Shown one piece after another: positions 26,103-34,610 of a stretch of 46,007 nucleotides of DNA. A model generated the notes under the pieces. That model worked only from the letters and a program-made list of their open reading frames with translations, did not search any database and had not been told where the DNA came from. Numbering within the stretch: the stretch's first letter is position 1; each line of letters opens with the position of its first letter. Made by a program: the position numbers and the translations under genes. The stretch comes from Flavobacteriales bacterium UBA1531 (lineage in GTDB: Bacteria; Bacteroidota; Bacteroidia; Flavobacteriales_D; Sanyastnellaceae). Where the stretch lies: assembly GCA_002323795.1 (NCBI GenBank), contig DCPZ01000105.1, positions 1,544 to 47,550 on the forward strand, read 5' to 3'.

Positions 26103-27463
26103 CGATCAAAGCTTAAGCGCTCTCCTGCATGGTCTCCTGCCTTGGTGAGCAATTGTGATCCGTCATAAACCTGCACGCCATTGACCCAAGTGCCCCGTAT
26201 GCGCGACTTGAACGTTGTTCCTTCAAAAGGCGACCAGCCGCATTTGTAGCGAATGTTGCTGCGTGAAACGGTCCATGGATCGTTGGGGTCAACGAGCACC
26301 AAATCTGCTTTGTAGCCAGGGCGAATGTACCCACGCCCCTCAATGTGAAACATGTCGGCGACGCGGTGAGCCATGAGGTTAACAGCATCTTCAACAGGCA
26401 GTAGTCCTTGGTGAACCATTTCCAGGATGGCGGGCAGCGCGTGCTGGACCAATGGACCGCCAGATGGGGCCTTGAAATATGAGTTGTTTTTCTCACCAAG
26501 GGTGTGGGGGGCGTGATCGGTAGCTACAACGTCAATGCGTCCATCAAGAATTCCTGCGCGCACAGCTGCGCGGTCATCCGCTGTTTTCACCGCAGGATTC
26601 CACTTGATGTGCGTCCCTTTTTGTTCATAATCAGCTTCGGTAAACCACAAGTGGTGGATGCAGGCTTCAGCCGTGACACTTTTTTCCATGGAAGGGATGT
26701 CATTCCGAAACAACGCGACTTCGCGAGCCGTCGAAATGTGCAGTATGTGCAATCGTGTGTTCCATTTTGTGGCGAGTTCGATGGCCATGGACGAAGAGCG
26801 ATAACACGCTTCGGCACTTCGAATGTATGGATGTTGTCCGATGGGCACGGCCTCGCCATATCGCTGGCGAGCGGCCTCGATGTTTCGGCGAATTGTTGCT
26901 TCGTCTTCACAGTGTGTGGCAACGAGTGTGGGGCTTTCTTTGAAAACGGCCTCCAATACTTGCCGGTCATCGACCAACATGTTTCCAGTGGAAGATCCCA
27001 TGAATACCTTCACGCCGCAAATGCGGCGGGGGTCTGTTTTCAAGACTTCCTCTAAATTGGTATTGGAGGCGCCCATGAAAAACGAATAGTTCACGGCACT
27101 TACCTCGGCGGCCCTATCGTATTTGTCTTGTAAAAGTTGCTGAGTGAGCGCTTGAGGCACCGTATTCGGCATTTCCATAAACGACGTTATTCCGCCTGCT
27201 GCTGCTGCTGCGGATTCGGTGGCAATTTCACCTTTGTGAGTGAGCCCGGGCTCTCTGAAATGTACCTGGTCATCAATGCATCCAGGCATTAGCCAGAGGC
27301 CAGTGGCATCAATTTGAAGTGCTTTGGAAGCTTCCTTGTGTGTGTTGCAAGCATCACCAACAGCAGCTATGGTGCCGTCACTGCCGATGAGGACGTCAGC
27401 CATGCCGACTTGGCCCTCATTGACGACATTGGCACCGATGAATCGGGTTGGCTGTGGAATCAT
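26099..27463 (-). CDS. pyrC: Dihydroorotase
   Basis: A 454-residue amidohydrolase that closes carbamoyl-aspartate to dihydroorotate, step three of pyrimidine synthesis. It has an N-terminal beta domain, then IDDQVHFREPGLTHKGE. In the superfamily the motif is DxHxH, but here the first His is replaced by Gln (D-Q-V-H). The lysine that is carbamylated to bridge the metals is in GVKVFMGSS; further metal ligands lie in ATHCED, HILHIST, and the catalytic Asp in VATDHAPHT. This is a class I (about 430-450 residue) form. It overlaps its neighbours by four bases on both sides (mannosyltransferase and DUF4296), so translation is probably coupled. Confidence 0.95.
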   Translation of the reverse strand: MIPQPTRFIGANVVNEGQVGMADVLIGSDGTIAAVGDACNTHKEASKALQIDATGLWLMPGCIDDQVHFREPGLTHKGEIATESAAAAAGGITSFMEMPNTVPQALTQQLLQDKYDRAAEVSAVNYSFFMGASNTNLEEVLKTDPRRICGVKVFMGSSTGNMLVDDRQVLEAVFKESPTLVATHCEDEATIRRNIEAARQRYGEAVPIGQHPYIRSAEACYRSSSMAIELATKWNTRLHILHISTAREVALFRNDIPSMEKSVTAEACIHHLWFTEADYEQKGTHIKWNPAVKTADDRAAVRAGILDGRIDVVATDHAPHTLGEKNNSYFKAPSGGPLVQHALPAILEMVHQGLLPVEDAVNLMAHRVADMFHIEGRGYIRPGYKADLVLVDPNDPWTVSRSNIRYKCGWSPFEGTTFKSRIRGTWVNGVQVYDGSQLLTKAGDHAGERLSFDR

Positions 27464-28200
27464 TGATGAATTCTTGGTTTGGAATTCGGATTTGGAGTGA
27501 CTTTCCTAAAACGCATTTGAAGGACTCCAACGAAAGCTTCACGGAATATATTCATGCTCATTTTACTCGTGCCCAGTTCACGATCGATGAAAGTGATAGG
27601 CACCTCTTCAATGCTGAATCCGAGTTGACGAGCATTGTACTTCATTTCAATTTGAAAAGCATACCCAATGAATTGAATGCGACTTAAGTCGATTTGCTCA
27701 AGCACTTCTCGACGATAACATTTGAATCCTGCCGTACTGTCTCGAACACCCAGCCAGAGCACCAGATTGACATAGACGGAAGCGAAATAGCTCATGAGAA
27801 TCCTACCTAATGGCCAATTGCTGACTTTCCCGCCTCGCGTGTAGCGAGATCCCACGGCTACTCCTGCCCCACCCATGCAGGCTGCGCGAAGTCGCACAAG
27901 GTCATTAGGATTGTGTGAGAAATCACAATCCATTTCATAGATTAAATCGTATCCTCGTTTTAAGGCCCAATTGAATCCAGCGATGTACGCTGTGCCTAAA
28001 CCAAGTTTTCCCGATCGTTCTAGAATATGAATGCGATCATGTTTCGTTTGGTTCTCTTTTACTACGTCTGCGGTGCCATCTGGCGATCCGTCATCCACAA
28101 CTAGCACATGGAATGGCGGTTCAAGCGTCATTACCTTATCCAACATACGCTGGATGTTTTCGATTTCATTGAAGGTGGGTATGATGACTAAACTCTTCAT
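27460..28200 (-). CDS. Polyprenol-phosphate mannosyltransferase (GT2)
   Basis: A 246-residue GT2 family enzyme like dolichol-phosphate mannose synthase DPM1: MKSLVIIPTFNEIENI, VVDDGSPDGTADVV (nucleotide and metal site), and MDCDFSHNP (the DxD-like motif). After it, VGSRYTRGGKVSNWP and the segment up to FVGVLQMRFR complete a DPM1-type domain with no extra membrane helices. It should make polyprenyl-phosphate mannose or a similar lipid-linked sugar at the inner face of the cytoplasmic membrane, for protein or glycan mannosylation. It begins six bases after the pseudouridine synthase and overlaps dihydroorotase by four bases. Confidence 0.92.
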   Translation of the reverse strand: MKSLVIIPTFNEIENIQRMLDKVMTLEPPFHVLVVDDGSPDGTADVVKENQTKHDRIHILERSGKLGLGTAYIAGFNWALKRGYDLIYEMDCDFSHNPNDLVRLRAACMGGAGVAVGSRYTRGGKVSNWPLGRILMSYFASVYVNLVLWLGVRDSTAGFKCYRREVLEQIDLSRIQFIGYAFQIEMKYNARQLGFSIEEVPITFIDRELGTSKMSMNIFREAFVGVLQMRFRKVTPNPNSKPRIHQ

Positions 28201-28206
28201 GGCATT

Positions 28207-29166
28207 TTAACAACTCATTCGTAAAAGGTTCACTTCAGCATCGGTTAAATGCCTGAAGCTGCCACGGGGCACATCCTTTTTGGTCAGCGGACCAACGGTT
28301 ACGCGATCTACCTTAACCACGTGATAACTTAGTTCTTCAAGCATTCTCCGTGCAATGCGGCTTCTGCTGGATGTAAGCTTTAGGCCAATCTGAGTTCTCT
28401 CCTCATTCGCAAATTCAGCTTCCGTAGCTTTTACGAAGCCTTTGTCTACGATAAACCCCTCTTTCAATTGCTCGAGATGGTTGGGCTGGACGCGTTCGGC
28501 AAGGATCAGGTGGTAGAGCTTTGCCGCGCCTGTTTGGGGGTGATTCAGCCGGACCATGAGTTCCTCGTCATTGGTGAATAACATCAAGCCGGTGCTTTCT
28601 CGATCCAGCTTGTCAATGGACCGTATTTCTTCTTTGCAGGCTTTCTGAACCAATTCATGAACGCCGCGCCGCGCCTTTGCGTCAGCCAAAGATGTCCCAA
28701 AACCCTTGGGTTTATTCAAGAGCACATAGCGCCGCGCTTCAGGGCGAATTGTTGCTCCGCCCACTTGTACATTGTCTGTTGCGTTGACTTTGTATCCCAT
28801 TTGAACAATGATCTCACCGTTTACCGTTACCACGCCCGATTCGATCAATGAGTCCGCTTCACGCCGTGAGCAGACTCCAGCATTTGCGATGTAACGGTTC
28901 AGACGCATGGGCCCTCCGATTGCTGCCAAAGGCTTTTGCCGAGCGATCGGTTTGCTGCCTTTGCGAAAACTTGATCCACTCCGGGATTTACCTCCAATTC
29001 CAGCGGGCTTGAAGGCGGTCTTATGTTCTGACTTTCGTCCTGGTTTGGGTTTGCTTTTGGAACGGCTAGATTCTGAGCGGTTGGCACTCGAACGGCTTTC
29101 GCCGGGTTTTGAGCGAGGCGCTTGTGAGGATCGGGCACCGGCGCGACCAGAATTCTGCTTCTTCAT
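28207..29166 (-). CDS. rRNA pseudouridine synthase, RsuA/RluB type
   Basis: A 319-residue enzyme isomerising uridine to pseudouridine in ribosomal RNA. The ATG at 29166 follows the yraN stop by 18 bases. The first ~85 residues are a Ser/Arg/Lys-rich, disordered extension. Then comes an S4 RNA-binding domain (MRLNRYIANAGVCSRREAD) and the catalytic domain. The usual GRLDxDTxGL motif is DKLDRESTGL, retaining the catalytic Asp but replacing the Arg by Lys. LFTNDEEL, KLYHLIL and VDRVTVGPLT follow the family order. It could be RsuA, RluB, RluE or RluF type; the N-terminal tail is typical of Bacteroidota RluB-like enzymes. Confidence 0.9.
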   Translation of the reverse strand: MKKQNSGRAGARSSQAPRSKPGESRSSANRSESSRSKSKPKPGRKSEHKTAFKPAGIGGKSRSGSSFRKGSKPIARQKPLAAIGGPMRLNRYIANAGVCSRREADSLIESGVVTVNGEIIVQMGYKVNATDNVQVGGATIRPEARRYVLLNKPKGFGTSLADAKARRGVHELVQKACKEEIRSIDKLDRESTGLMLFTNDEELMVRLNHPQTGAAKLYHLILAERVQPNHLEQLKEGFIVDKGFVKATEAEFANEERTQIGLKLTSSRSRIARRMLEELSYHVVKVDRVTVGPLTKKDVPRGSFRHLTDAEVNLLRMSC

Positions 29167-29184
29167 GAAGCAAAGATATCTCAT

Positions 29185-29547
29185 TCATTGCATGCAAATG
29201 AACGCATCTTCAATGTGCTGTATTCGGTGATTTCCACGCCCGTATTCGATGCAGAGAATGTCAAATCGAATGGCGTTTGATTGCTGCTCTTGCTGCTTTA
29301 AAAACCGATCAGCGGCGCTGATGATTCGCTGCTGTTTGTCGAGATCAATGGATTCAAAGGCCGTTTCGGCATAGCCAAATTTGCGGACTTTCACTTCGAT
29401 AAAAACCCAAGTGTCGGACTGCTTTCCGATGAGGTCAATTTCAAAGCGGCCTTTTCGCCAATTGCGTTGTACAATCTGAATTCCAATTTTTTCCAAGTGA
29501 ATAGCAGCCAATGTCTCTCCCCAGCGTCCGCGTTCTGTTGCATTCAT
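29185..29547 (-). CDS. YraN family (UPF0102) nuclease-like protein
   Basis: A 120-residue protein of the YraN/UPF0102 family. The ATG at 29547 gives the family-typical MNATERGRWGETLAAIHLEK; the frame continues 44 codons upstream, where no conservation is expected. The PD-(D/E)xK nuclease-like core is visible as RFEIDLIG and TWVFIEVKVR, with Asp, Glu and Lys in the correct order. Its cellular substrate is not established to my knowledge. It is the first gene of the minus-strand operon through DUF4296 and diverges from the exported-protein gene 51 bases away. Confidence 0.9.
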   Translation of the reverse strand: MNATERGRWGETLAAIHLEKIGIQIVQRNWRKGRFEIDLIGKQSDTWVFIEVKVRKFGYAETAFESIDLDKQQRIISAADRFLKQQEQQSNAIRFDILCIEYGRGNHRIQHIEDAFICMQ

Positions 29548-29598
29548 TTCGTGTTGATTTGAAAGCGAATAACTTGATGAAGGAGCTAACTTCGCGGC

Positions 29599-30504
29599 AT
29601 GATTTTCAGAAGAAGTATTTTGATTTGCAGTTGTTGCGTTGTCTCCATGTTCGCGTGCACTGTGCAAGCCACGGGACAAGATTTTTCCTCTGATGAATGG
29701 TATGTCTCTTGGGGCTACAACCGCTCGGCCTACTCTACGTCTGATGTTCAGATGTGGGGAACAGGTCCGACAGGAGAGTCGTTTGATGTGACCTTAAATG
29801 ATGCGCGAGCCAATGACATGCCCGAGCAATTTCAGGCAAAAGTGTATTTCCACCCGGGCCTTTTCACTATCCCTCAGTTCAATGCACGGATTGGAAAACG
29901 CATCGCGCCGAACTGGTGGTTTTCTGCCGGATGGGACCACATGAAATACAAGCTTCAAAAACAATGGGTTGTGGTTGATGGATCTTCAGGTGCCTCGGAT
30001 TGGGATAACGATGACACGATGCCGCAAGGGGCTATTTCAGAATGGAGTGGCGATTCATTGTGGTGGGGCCAAGGGTTCAATTTGGAGCACAGCGACGGCA
30101 TGAACTTTGTCCGCTTCAGTTTAGAACATCAAACGGATTTGTGGAGATCAGCAAACGATCAATTTATGCTCTCTGTATTTGAAGCGATTGGAGCAGGAGT
30201 TGTTGTGTGCAGCACGGATTTCACATGGGCAGGGGAACGCCAAAAAAATGCGCAGCACTTGTCTGGCTTTGGAATCGGTGTGCACGCGGGGCTTCGAATG
30301 CAAGTGCACCGGCGCTTTTTTATTCAGGCTACGGGACATGCGGGCGGGGTTGCGCTGCCCTGGATACGCGTTCAAGGGCCAACGGATGCAGGAGCAAAGC
30401 AGAACATAGGATATGTTGAGGCTGCCTTTGCATTGGGATACCTCATCGGAGGGGATCATAAGCCCAAAGGCAAACGGAATTGTAATACTTGCCCAAGTTG
30501 GTGA
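29599..30504 (+). CDS. Exported barrel-like protein, function unknown
   Basis: A 301-residue protein with an N-terminal signal sequence (MIFRRSILICSCCVVSMFAC, then TVQATGQ). The mature part has paired aromatic strands such as WYVSWGYNRSAYS, WWFSAGWDHMKYKLQ and FVRFSLEHQTDLW, separated by polar turns, and closes with a glycine-containing strand (AAFALGYLIGG). The pattern is that of a transmembrane or surface beta-barrel. No enzyme motif is seen. A short tail contains CNTC, an unusual two-cysteine ending. The start could be slightly further in, but this ATG best fits the leader. It is convergent with the coiled-coil gene. Confidence 0.6.
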   Translation: MIFRRSILICSCCVVSMFACTVQATGQDFSSDEWYVSWGYNRSAYSTSDVQMWGTGPTGESFDVTLNDARANDMPEQFQAKVYFHPGLFTIPQFNARIGKRIAPNWWFSAGWDHMKYKLQKQWVVVDGSSGASDWDNDDTMPQGAISEWSGDSLWWGQGFNLEHSDGMNFVRFSLEHQTDLWRSANDQFMLSVFEAIGAGVVVCSTDFTWAGERQKNAQHLSGFGIGVHAGLRMQVHRRFFIQATGHAGGVALPWIRVQGPTDAGAKQNIGYVEAAFALGYLIGGDHKPKGKRNCNTCPSW

Positions 30505-30529
30505 AGGTGAGCAAAGGAGAAAGGCCGAT

Positions 30530-31402
30530 CTAGGATAGTACCAATTGGGTTGTACCTATAACCTCATTTCCTTCGAGGATTCGAATGGTGTAGACGCCTG
30601 TGAGGAGGTCTTTCGAAGTGGGAATGAAAAAAATACAGGCCTCGATGCGCTCGTTGTTGTAGTCAACTTCTCGTGAGGCGCTCACAGGATTGCCTAGCGC
30701 ATTGGCGTTGTCACTTTGTTCTCCCATCAGGATTTCTCCCGAAGGGTTGCTCACTTGCAGGTGTAAATTTTTGGAACCTGCGCTTGCAATGCGATTTTCC
30801 AAAAGTGTAAAACAGACGCGGACCATACTCAAGCGTGCAGCACGTGTGGTTGGACGTTGGCGTCCATTGCTCAGGATTCGAATCCCTTCAGCTGAGGCTT
30901 CTGCCGCCTGCAGTGTTTGCCCAGCGGTGATCATTTCCGCCATGTTTTCTTGTCGTTCCACTAAATTGGCATTGCGCTCTTGTACCTCTTCGACACGTGC
31001 GCGCATCTGGTCATTCTCGTCGATGAGCGCAAGATTCAGTTGATTGAGGGAATCGATTGTGGCTACATATCCTTTCATGATTCCACGCAGGGTTTCAGAC
31101 TCTTTTTTTGCTCGGGCGAGTGACCAATTCCCATTTTTCACTTGGTTTACCAGTCGATTGATATCATTCTTTTGAGTTGCAATTTGAGCGAGCATCAGCA
31201 CATTCTCGGTGCTCAGTGTATCGTAGCTGAAGCTTAATTTCTCAAGGTCAAATAAGACTTGGTCGCGCTCAAGTGATATCGCCGAATTGTCGGCTTCGAC
31301 TTCTGCAACGGTCTGATTGATTTGGTAAAGTTGCAGGCCAAGAGCAATGCACACCATGGTTAAAACGGCAGAAGTAATGACAAGGATGCGTTGTGATTCC
31401 AT
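30530..31402 (-). CDS. Membrane-anchored coiled-coil protein with C-terminal beta domain
   Basis: A 290-residue protein. The ATG at 31402 opens an N-terminal membrane helix (RILVITSAVLTMVCIALGL); the frame extends 61 codons upstream over the end of the phosphatase gene, without coding character. Residues ~30-170 are a long heptad-rich coiled coil (VAEVEADNSAISLERDQV, IDENDQMRARVEEVQERNAN). The last ~100 residues form a predicted beta domain (VRVCFTLLENRIASAGSKNL, FFIPTSKDLLTGVYTIRILE). Its role is unknown; the layout suits a periplasmic spacer or scaffold attached to the inner membrane. It lies 23 bases downstream of the PhoD-like gene and closes the operon. Confidence 0.75.
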   Translation of the reverse strand: MESQRILVITSAVLTMVCIALGLQLYQINQTVAEVEADNSAISLERDQVLFDLEKLSFSYDTLSTENVLMLAQIATQKNDINRLVNQVKNGNWSLARAKKESETLRGIMKGYVATIDSLNQLNLALIDENDQMRARVEEVQERNANLVERQENMAEMITAGQTLQAAEASAEGIRILSNGRQRPTTRAARLSMVRVCFTLLENRIASAGSKNLHLQVSNPSGEILMGEQSDNANALGNPVSASREVDYNNERIEACIFFIPTSKDLLTGVYTIRILEGNEVIGTTQLVLS

Positions 31403-31425
31403 GAGGTGATTGCGGGTGTTACGGA

Positions 31426-32547
31426 CTACGGAAGAACGGGGTGTTCGATGCGCAATTGTCCTGAGGCATCCCAAATTTCGGCAGAAATTTTGGCCTTCCC
31501 CGGTCTTCCTAGTTGGAGGATTCCCACATTGTTTTCCATAACAGGCCCCGCAATCCGGTTTGCATTCTTGGTAGCGAAGTCCCACGTCGAGGTAATCCCG
31601 CTGGCTGTAATGTCGTACACATGGGAGCCGTCCAACCTGGGGAATTTCGAGATTTCAGCATAGTGAACATCTCCAGAAATGAAGACAGTGGGGGTTGGAG
31701 CGAATGCTCGCTGTTCGGCTTCCGCAATGAGGCGGAGCATTTTTTCTTGTTCCCGAGGAAAATTGGACCACGATTCATAGCCATTCCATTCGATGCCGAA
31801 TTGTGTTGATGAGGCAATGATGCGATAATCGGCTTGCACGTCCAGTTGTTTTTCGAGCCAACGCCATTGATCCAATCCAAGCAATGTTGAATCAGCATTG
31901 CGCTGGGGCTCATAATCGGCCATATATGTGAATGATTGGCTGCCTCTGAGGAGAATGCTTTGTGATCGGAGCAGGTTGTCTCTGAAAGTTCGTGTATCGA
32001 GCAAAATGACGTGAACATCTTGTTTTCCTCCATCGAACAAGTAGCTCGTATAAATTCCTTTTCGATTTCGTCTCGGAGCGTCCCGCGGGTCATCCCAGAA
32101 ATCTAAGAAGACTTCTTTTGAGGCTTCTTTTAAAGGATAATGTCGCCCCGCATCGTTCCATCCGTAGTCGTGATCATCCCACGTTGCTAGCAAGCGAGTG
32201 GCTGAATTAAGTCGCTGAAAAAACGGATTTTCGCCGAGGATTTCATATGCCCTCTGAAGGGCAGAAATTTCCTGTGTATCACCGTAGACATTGTCTCCTA
32301 GCCAAACAAAGATGTCCGGTTTTTGCTGGATCGCAACATCCAACACGGGCATCGGTTTTTCGGCTTGGGCGCAACTTCCAAATGCAATGCAACGAACTTC
32401 CTTGCGAACCACTACATCAGCGCTAGCCTGTTTTTTTGCTTTTCGCAGGATGACAACTTTGGGTTCATTTCGGCAACTCAACAAGGTGCTGGACATCGTC
32501 AAGATGGCCAAGAAAGAGGTGAAGAGGAACCGGAAGTGTTGACTCAT
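31426..32547 (-). CDS. PhoD-like phosphodiesterase/phosphatase lipoprotein
   Basis: A 373-residue lipoprotein with leader and lipobox TLLSC (Cys25). The metallophosphoesterase fold of the PhoD family is shown by FGSCAQ, VWLGDNVYGDT, TWDDHDYGWND (metal ligands) and the later HVILLDTRTFRD and TVFISGDVHYAEI. PhoD-type enzymes release phosphate from phosphodiesters, including cell-wall teichoic acids in Gram-positives; here it would act in the periplasm. It may be tied to phosphate scavenging. It starts four bases before the stop of the TonB-domain gene (ATGA), and is followed by the coiled-coil gene. Confidence 0.9.
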   Translation of the reverse strand: MSQHFRFLFTSFLAILTMSSTLLSCRNEPKVVILRKAKKQASADVVVRKEVRCIAFGSCAQAEKPMPVLDVAIQQKPDIFVWLGDNVYGDTQEISALQRAYEILGENPFFQRLNSATRLLATWDDHDYGWNDAGRHYPLKEASKEVFLDFWDDPRDAPRRNRKGIYTSYLFDGGKQDVHVILLDTRTFRDNLLRSQSILLRGSQSFTYMADYEPQRNADSTLLGLDQWRWLEKQLDVQADYRIIASSTQFGIEWNGYESWSNFPREQEKMLRLIAEAEQRAFAPTPTVFISGDVHYAEISKFPRLDGSHVYDITASGITSTWDFATKNANRIAGPVMENNVGILQLGRPGKAKISAEIWDASGQLRIEHPVLP

Positions 32548-33005
32548 TCACCTAGCACAAAACGAATGGGAAGAACATACTGCACATCTACAGCCTTTCC
32601 TTGGTTGGTTCCGGGGACAAAGCTGGGGAGCGAATTGACCACTGTGAATGCCGCTTTTTGAAGCAAATCAGGCCCGCGAACAATCTCTATGGAACCGATG
32701 GACCCTTTTCGGGTAACAACGAATTGCACGTGCACCGTCCCTTCGATTCTTTTTTTGCGAGCACTTTCCGGATAAACGAGGTTTTTTACAATGTGCTCCA
32801 TCATGCTTTCACTTGAACAAGCTTCGCGTTTTGCGCGGTCGTCAATGGAGGAGCAGCTTTTTAGCACGGGCATAACCTCGGCTGTCGTTACGGCATCTGT
32901 TTCAGGGTATCCAATGCCATTCTGAGCCAGGAGGCCCTGAAGTGGCATGCAACATGTTGCCACCAAAGCGAAGGCCAAAATTTGCAGTTTCTGACGTTTT
33001 TCCAT
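32544..33005 (-). CDS. TonB C-terminal domain protein with a signal peptide
   Basis: A 153-residue protein. A signal peptide (RQKLQILAFALVATCCMPLQ) precedes about 50 residues and then a TonB C-terminal domain: NLVYPESARKKRIEGTVHVQ, SIEIVRGPDLLQKAAF and the end VDVQYVLPIRFVL. No proline-rich spacer and no ExbB/ExbD partner are seen, so ordinary energy coupling to TonB receptors is unlikely. Similar small proteins are common in Bacteroidota. Whether the leader is cleaved or acts as an anchor cannot be settled. It follows the delta-60 gene by 18 bases and overlaps the PhoD-like gene by four. Confidence 0.88.
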   Translation of the reverse strand: MEKRQKLQILAFALVATCCMPLQGLLAQNGIGYPETDAVTTAEVMPVLKSCSSIDDRAKREACSSESMMEHIVKNLVYPESARKKRIEGTVHVQFVVTRKGSIGSIEIVRGPDLLQKAAFTVVNSLPSFVPGTNQGKAVDVQYVLPIRFVLGE

Positions 33006-33023
33006 GCTGAAATATACAGGTTA

Positions 33024-34610
33024 TCATTGAACCTTTAATGGCCAACGATGACTGTTCAGGGGATGGTCAATGAAATAGTAACCAGGACTTAATGTGGTTG
33101 GGAGTTGAATTTGACGTGAATGTTCGAGCCATTCGATGGCGATCGATTTTCCGGATTGATCCATCAGTCTCCAACCACCTTGAAGCGATCTATCGAGGAC
33201 CCAAGGCATGGTCACAAACGATCCAGGGCTTGCTGGATTTGGAAATGGCAGTGATGCAATTTCTTGCTTCGAAGTCGTTGGAAATAACAATTCGGCAGCA
33301 CCTGTGTTCCAGCGCGACCCAAGTAAGACACGACCCGAGGTGCCTTGGTCCCATTGGCCAACCGTTATGAGTTTCCCCCATTCAGGGTGATAGGTTCCAA
33401 GTACATTGTGCCATTGTCCGCTCAAAGGGTTATTCGGCGATAAAGGAGTTGCGTGCAGTTCTTCGCTAAAAGCTTGGACGAGGTGTGTGCTTTGCGTTCC
33501 TTCACTGGGGTCGCTGCCGATTCCCAGCAGTTGAGCATTGGGCAATGCAACAAAACCATTGGAGGACCAGTTTTCTCCGAACTCTATGGTTTGCATTGCT
33601 AAGGCTGAACCGTTCAAATCGAATTTGACCTGATTCCATCCGGCGGGCAGATCATCCGTGATTTCGTTTTCTAAGAGGACCACGACTGATTCTCCTTCCA
33701 ATGCGATGGCTTTTGCGCTGTGGTTCTGGCCTGGGCTGATGTTCAAGTGCACCCAGCCGTTGGTTCCAAATGTGGTATCAAGTTGCCCATTCGCCAGATG
33801 TTTGGCCAAAAGCAACTCATAATGGTAGGCGTTGGAATAGGCCCCCGCGGCATACCAGTTTCCACTTGGTCCTTCTGCTGCGCACGTGTAGTAACCTCCG
33901 ATTTCGTGCCGATTGAATCCCGCAGCCACGCCGAGGGTATCTGTTACACTGGAATTGCCAAGGTCGACGATGAGCGATCCATTTGTCCCAAACCCCGTCC
34001 AGCCTAGGCCGTTTTCAGTCATTCGTACTAGTGCAGGCATCTCCTTGTGAAAGCAGCATGGGTCGAGGACATAACCCAACGCTAGCCCGCCATTGGTGCC
34101 GTCTGAATCAGAGGGAGCCCAACCAAGTACAGACTGAAAAGGGGATCCGAATGAAAGAAATGAAATTTCGGGCATGGCGCTTTCGCCGTCACTCCATTTG
34201 ATTTGCATCCAATCGGATGAAAGACCGACGTTTTCTTCAGTGCTCACCCCGATTCCATTGGCCAGCGCCCAAAGGGTTCCATCGGCACCGCTTCGAATGT
34301 GTTTCAGTTGGATTTCAAGCGAATCAAAGACAGGCATTGGGAGCAGTGAGGTTGCTCCATCTTCTTCGACTCGCCAGACCTGTGGTTGAACATCTCCGTC
34401 TGCATCAAAGGCCGCGCTGGCAATGGCCAAAGCATCTTCCCAAGGAGCTATCCCAATCGGTTGTTGCCAATAAGCTTCCCCGTCCAACCACCATCCTTGC
34501 TCAGCCCAGCTTTCATCCTGATTCCAATAAGATTGAGCTTGGACATTGCTCAACGAAGCCAATGCAATGCAAGCGAAGTTGGCAAACAGCAATGGGTAAA
34601 ACGAGCTCAT
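33024..34610 (-). CDS. T9SS-secreted delta-60-repeat protein
   Basis: A 528-residue secreted protein. The ATG at 34610 follows the stop of the previous gene (TGATG overlap). Signal peptide at about 1-25. At least two FGTNG-type motifs (GWTGFGTNGSLI, LDTTFGTNGWVHL) match the delta-60 repeat, a beta-propeller-like unit found in many secreted Bacteroidota proteins. The C-terminal ~75 residues, starting LPFPNPASPGSF, form a type A T9SS sorting domain. No catalytic motif is recognisable, so it is probably structural or a binding protein on the cell surface. Confidence 0.85.
   Translation of the reverse strand: MSSFYPLLFANFACIALASLSNVQAQSYWNQDESWAEQGWWLDGEAYWQQPIGIAPWEDALAIASAAFDADGDVQPQVWRVEEDGATSLLPMPVFDSLEIQLKHIRSGADGTLWALANGIGVSTEENVGLSSDWMQIKWSDGESAMPEISFLSFGSPFQSVLGWAPSDSDGTNGGLALGYVLDPCCFHKEMPALVRMTENGLGWTGFGTNGSLIVDLGNSSVTDTLGVAAGFNRHEIGGYYTCAAEGPSGNWYAAGAYSNAYHYELLLAKHLANGQLDTTFGTNGWVHLNISPGQNHSAKAIALEGESVVVLLENEITDDLPAGWNQVKFDLNGSALAMQTIEFGENWSSNGFVALPNAQLLGIGSDPSEGTQSTHLVQAFSEELHATPLSPNNPLSGQWHNVLGTYHPEWGKLITVGQWDQGTSGRVLLGSRWNTGAAELLFPTTSKQEIASLPFPNPASPGSFVTMPWVLDRSLQGGWRLMDQSGKSIAIEWLEHSRQIQLPTTLSPGYYFIDHPLNSHRWPLKVQ

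Noticed and set aside
26504..27055. Plus-strand open frame (183 codons) inside dihydroorotase
   Set aside because: Antisense shadow of pyrC with no coding features.
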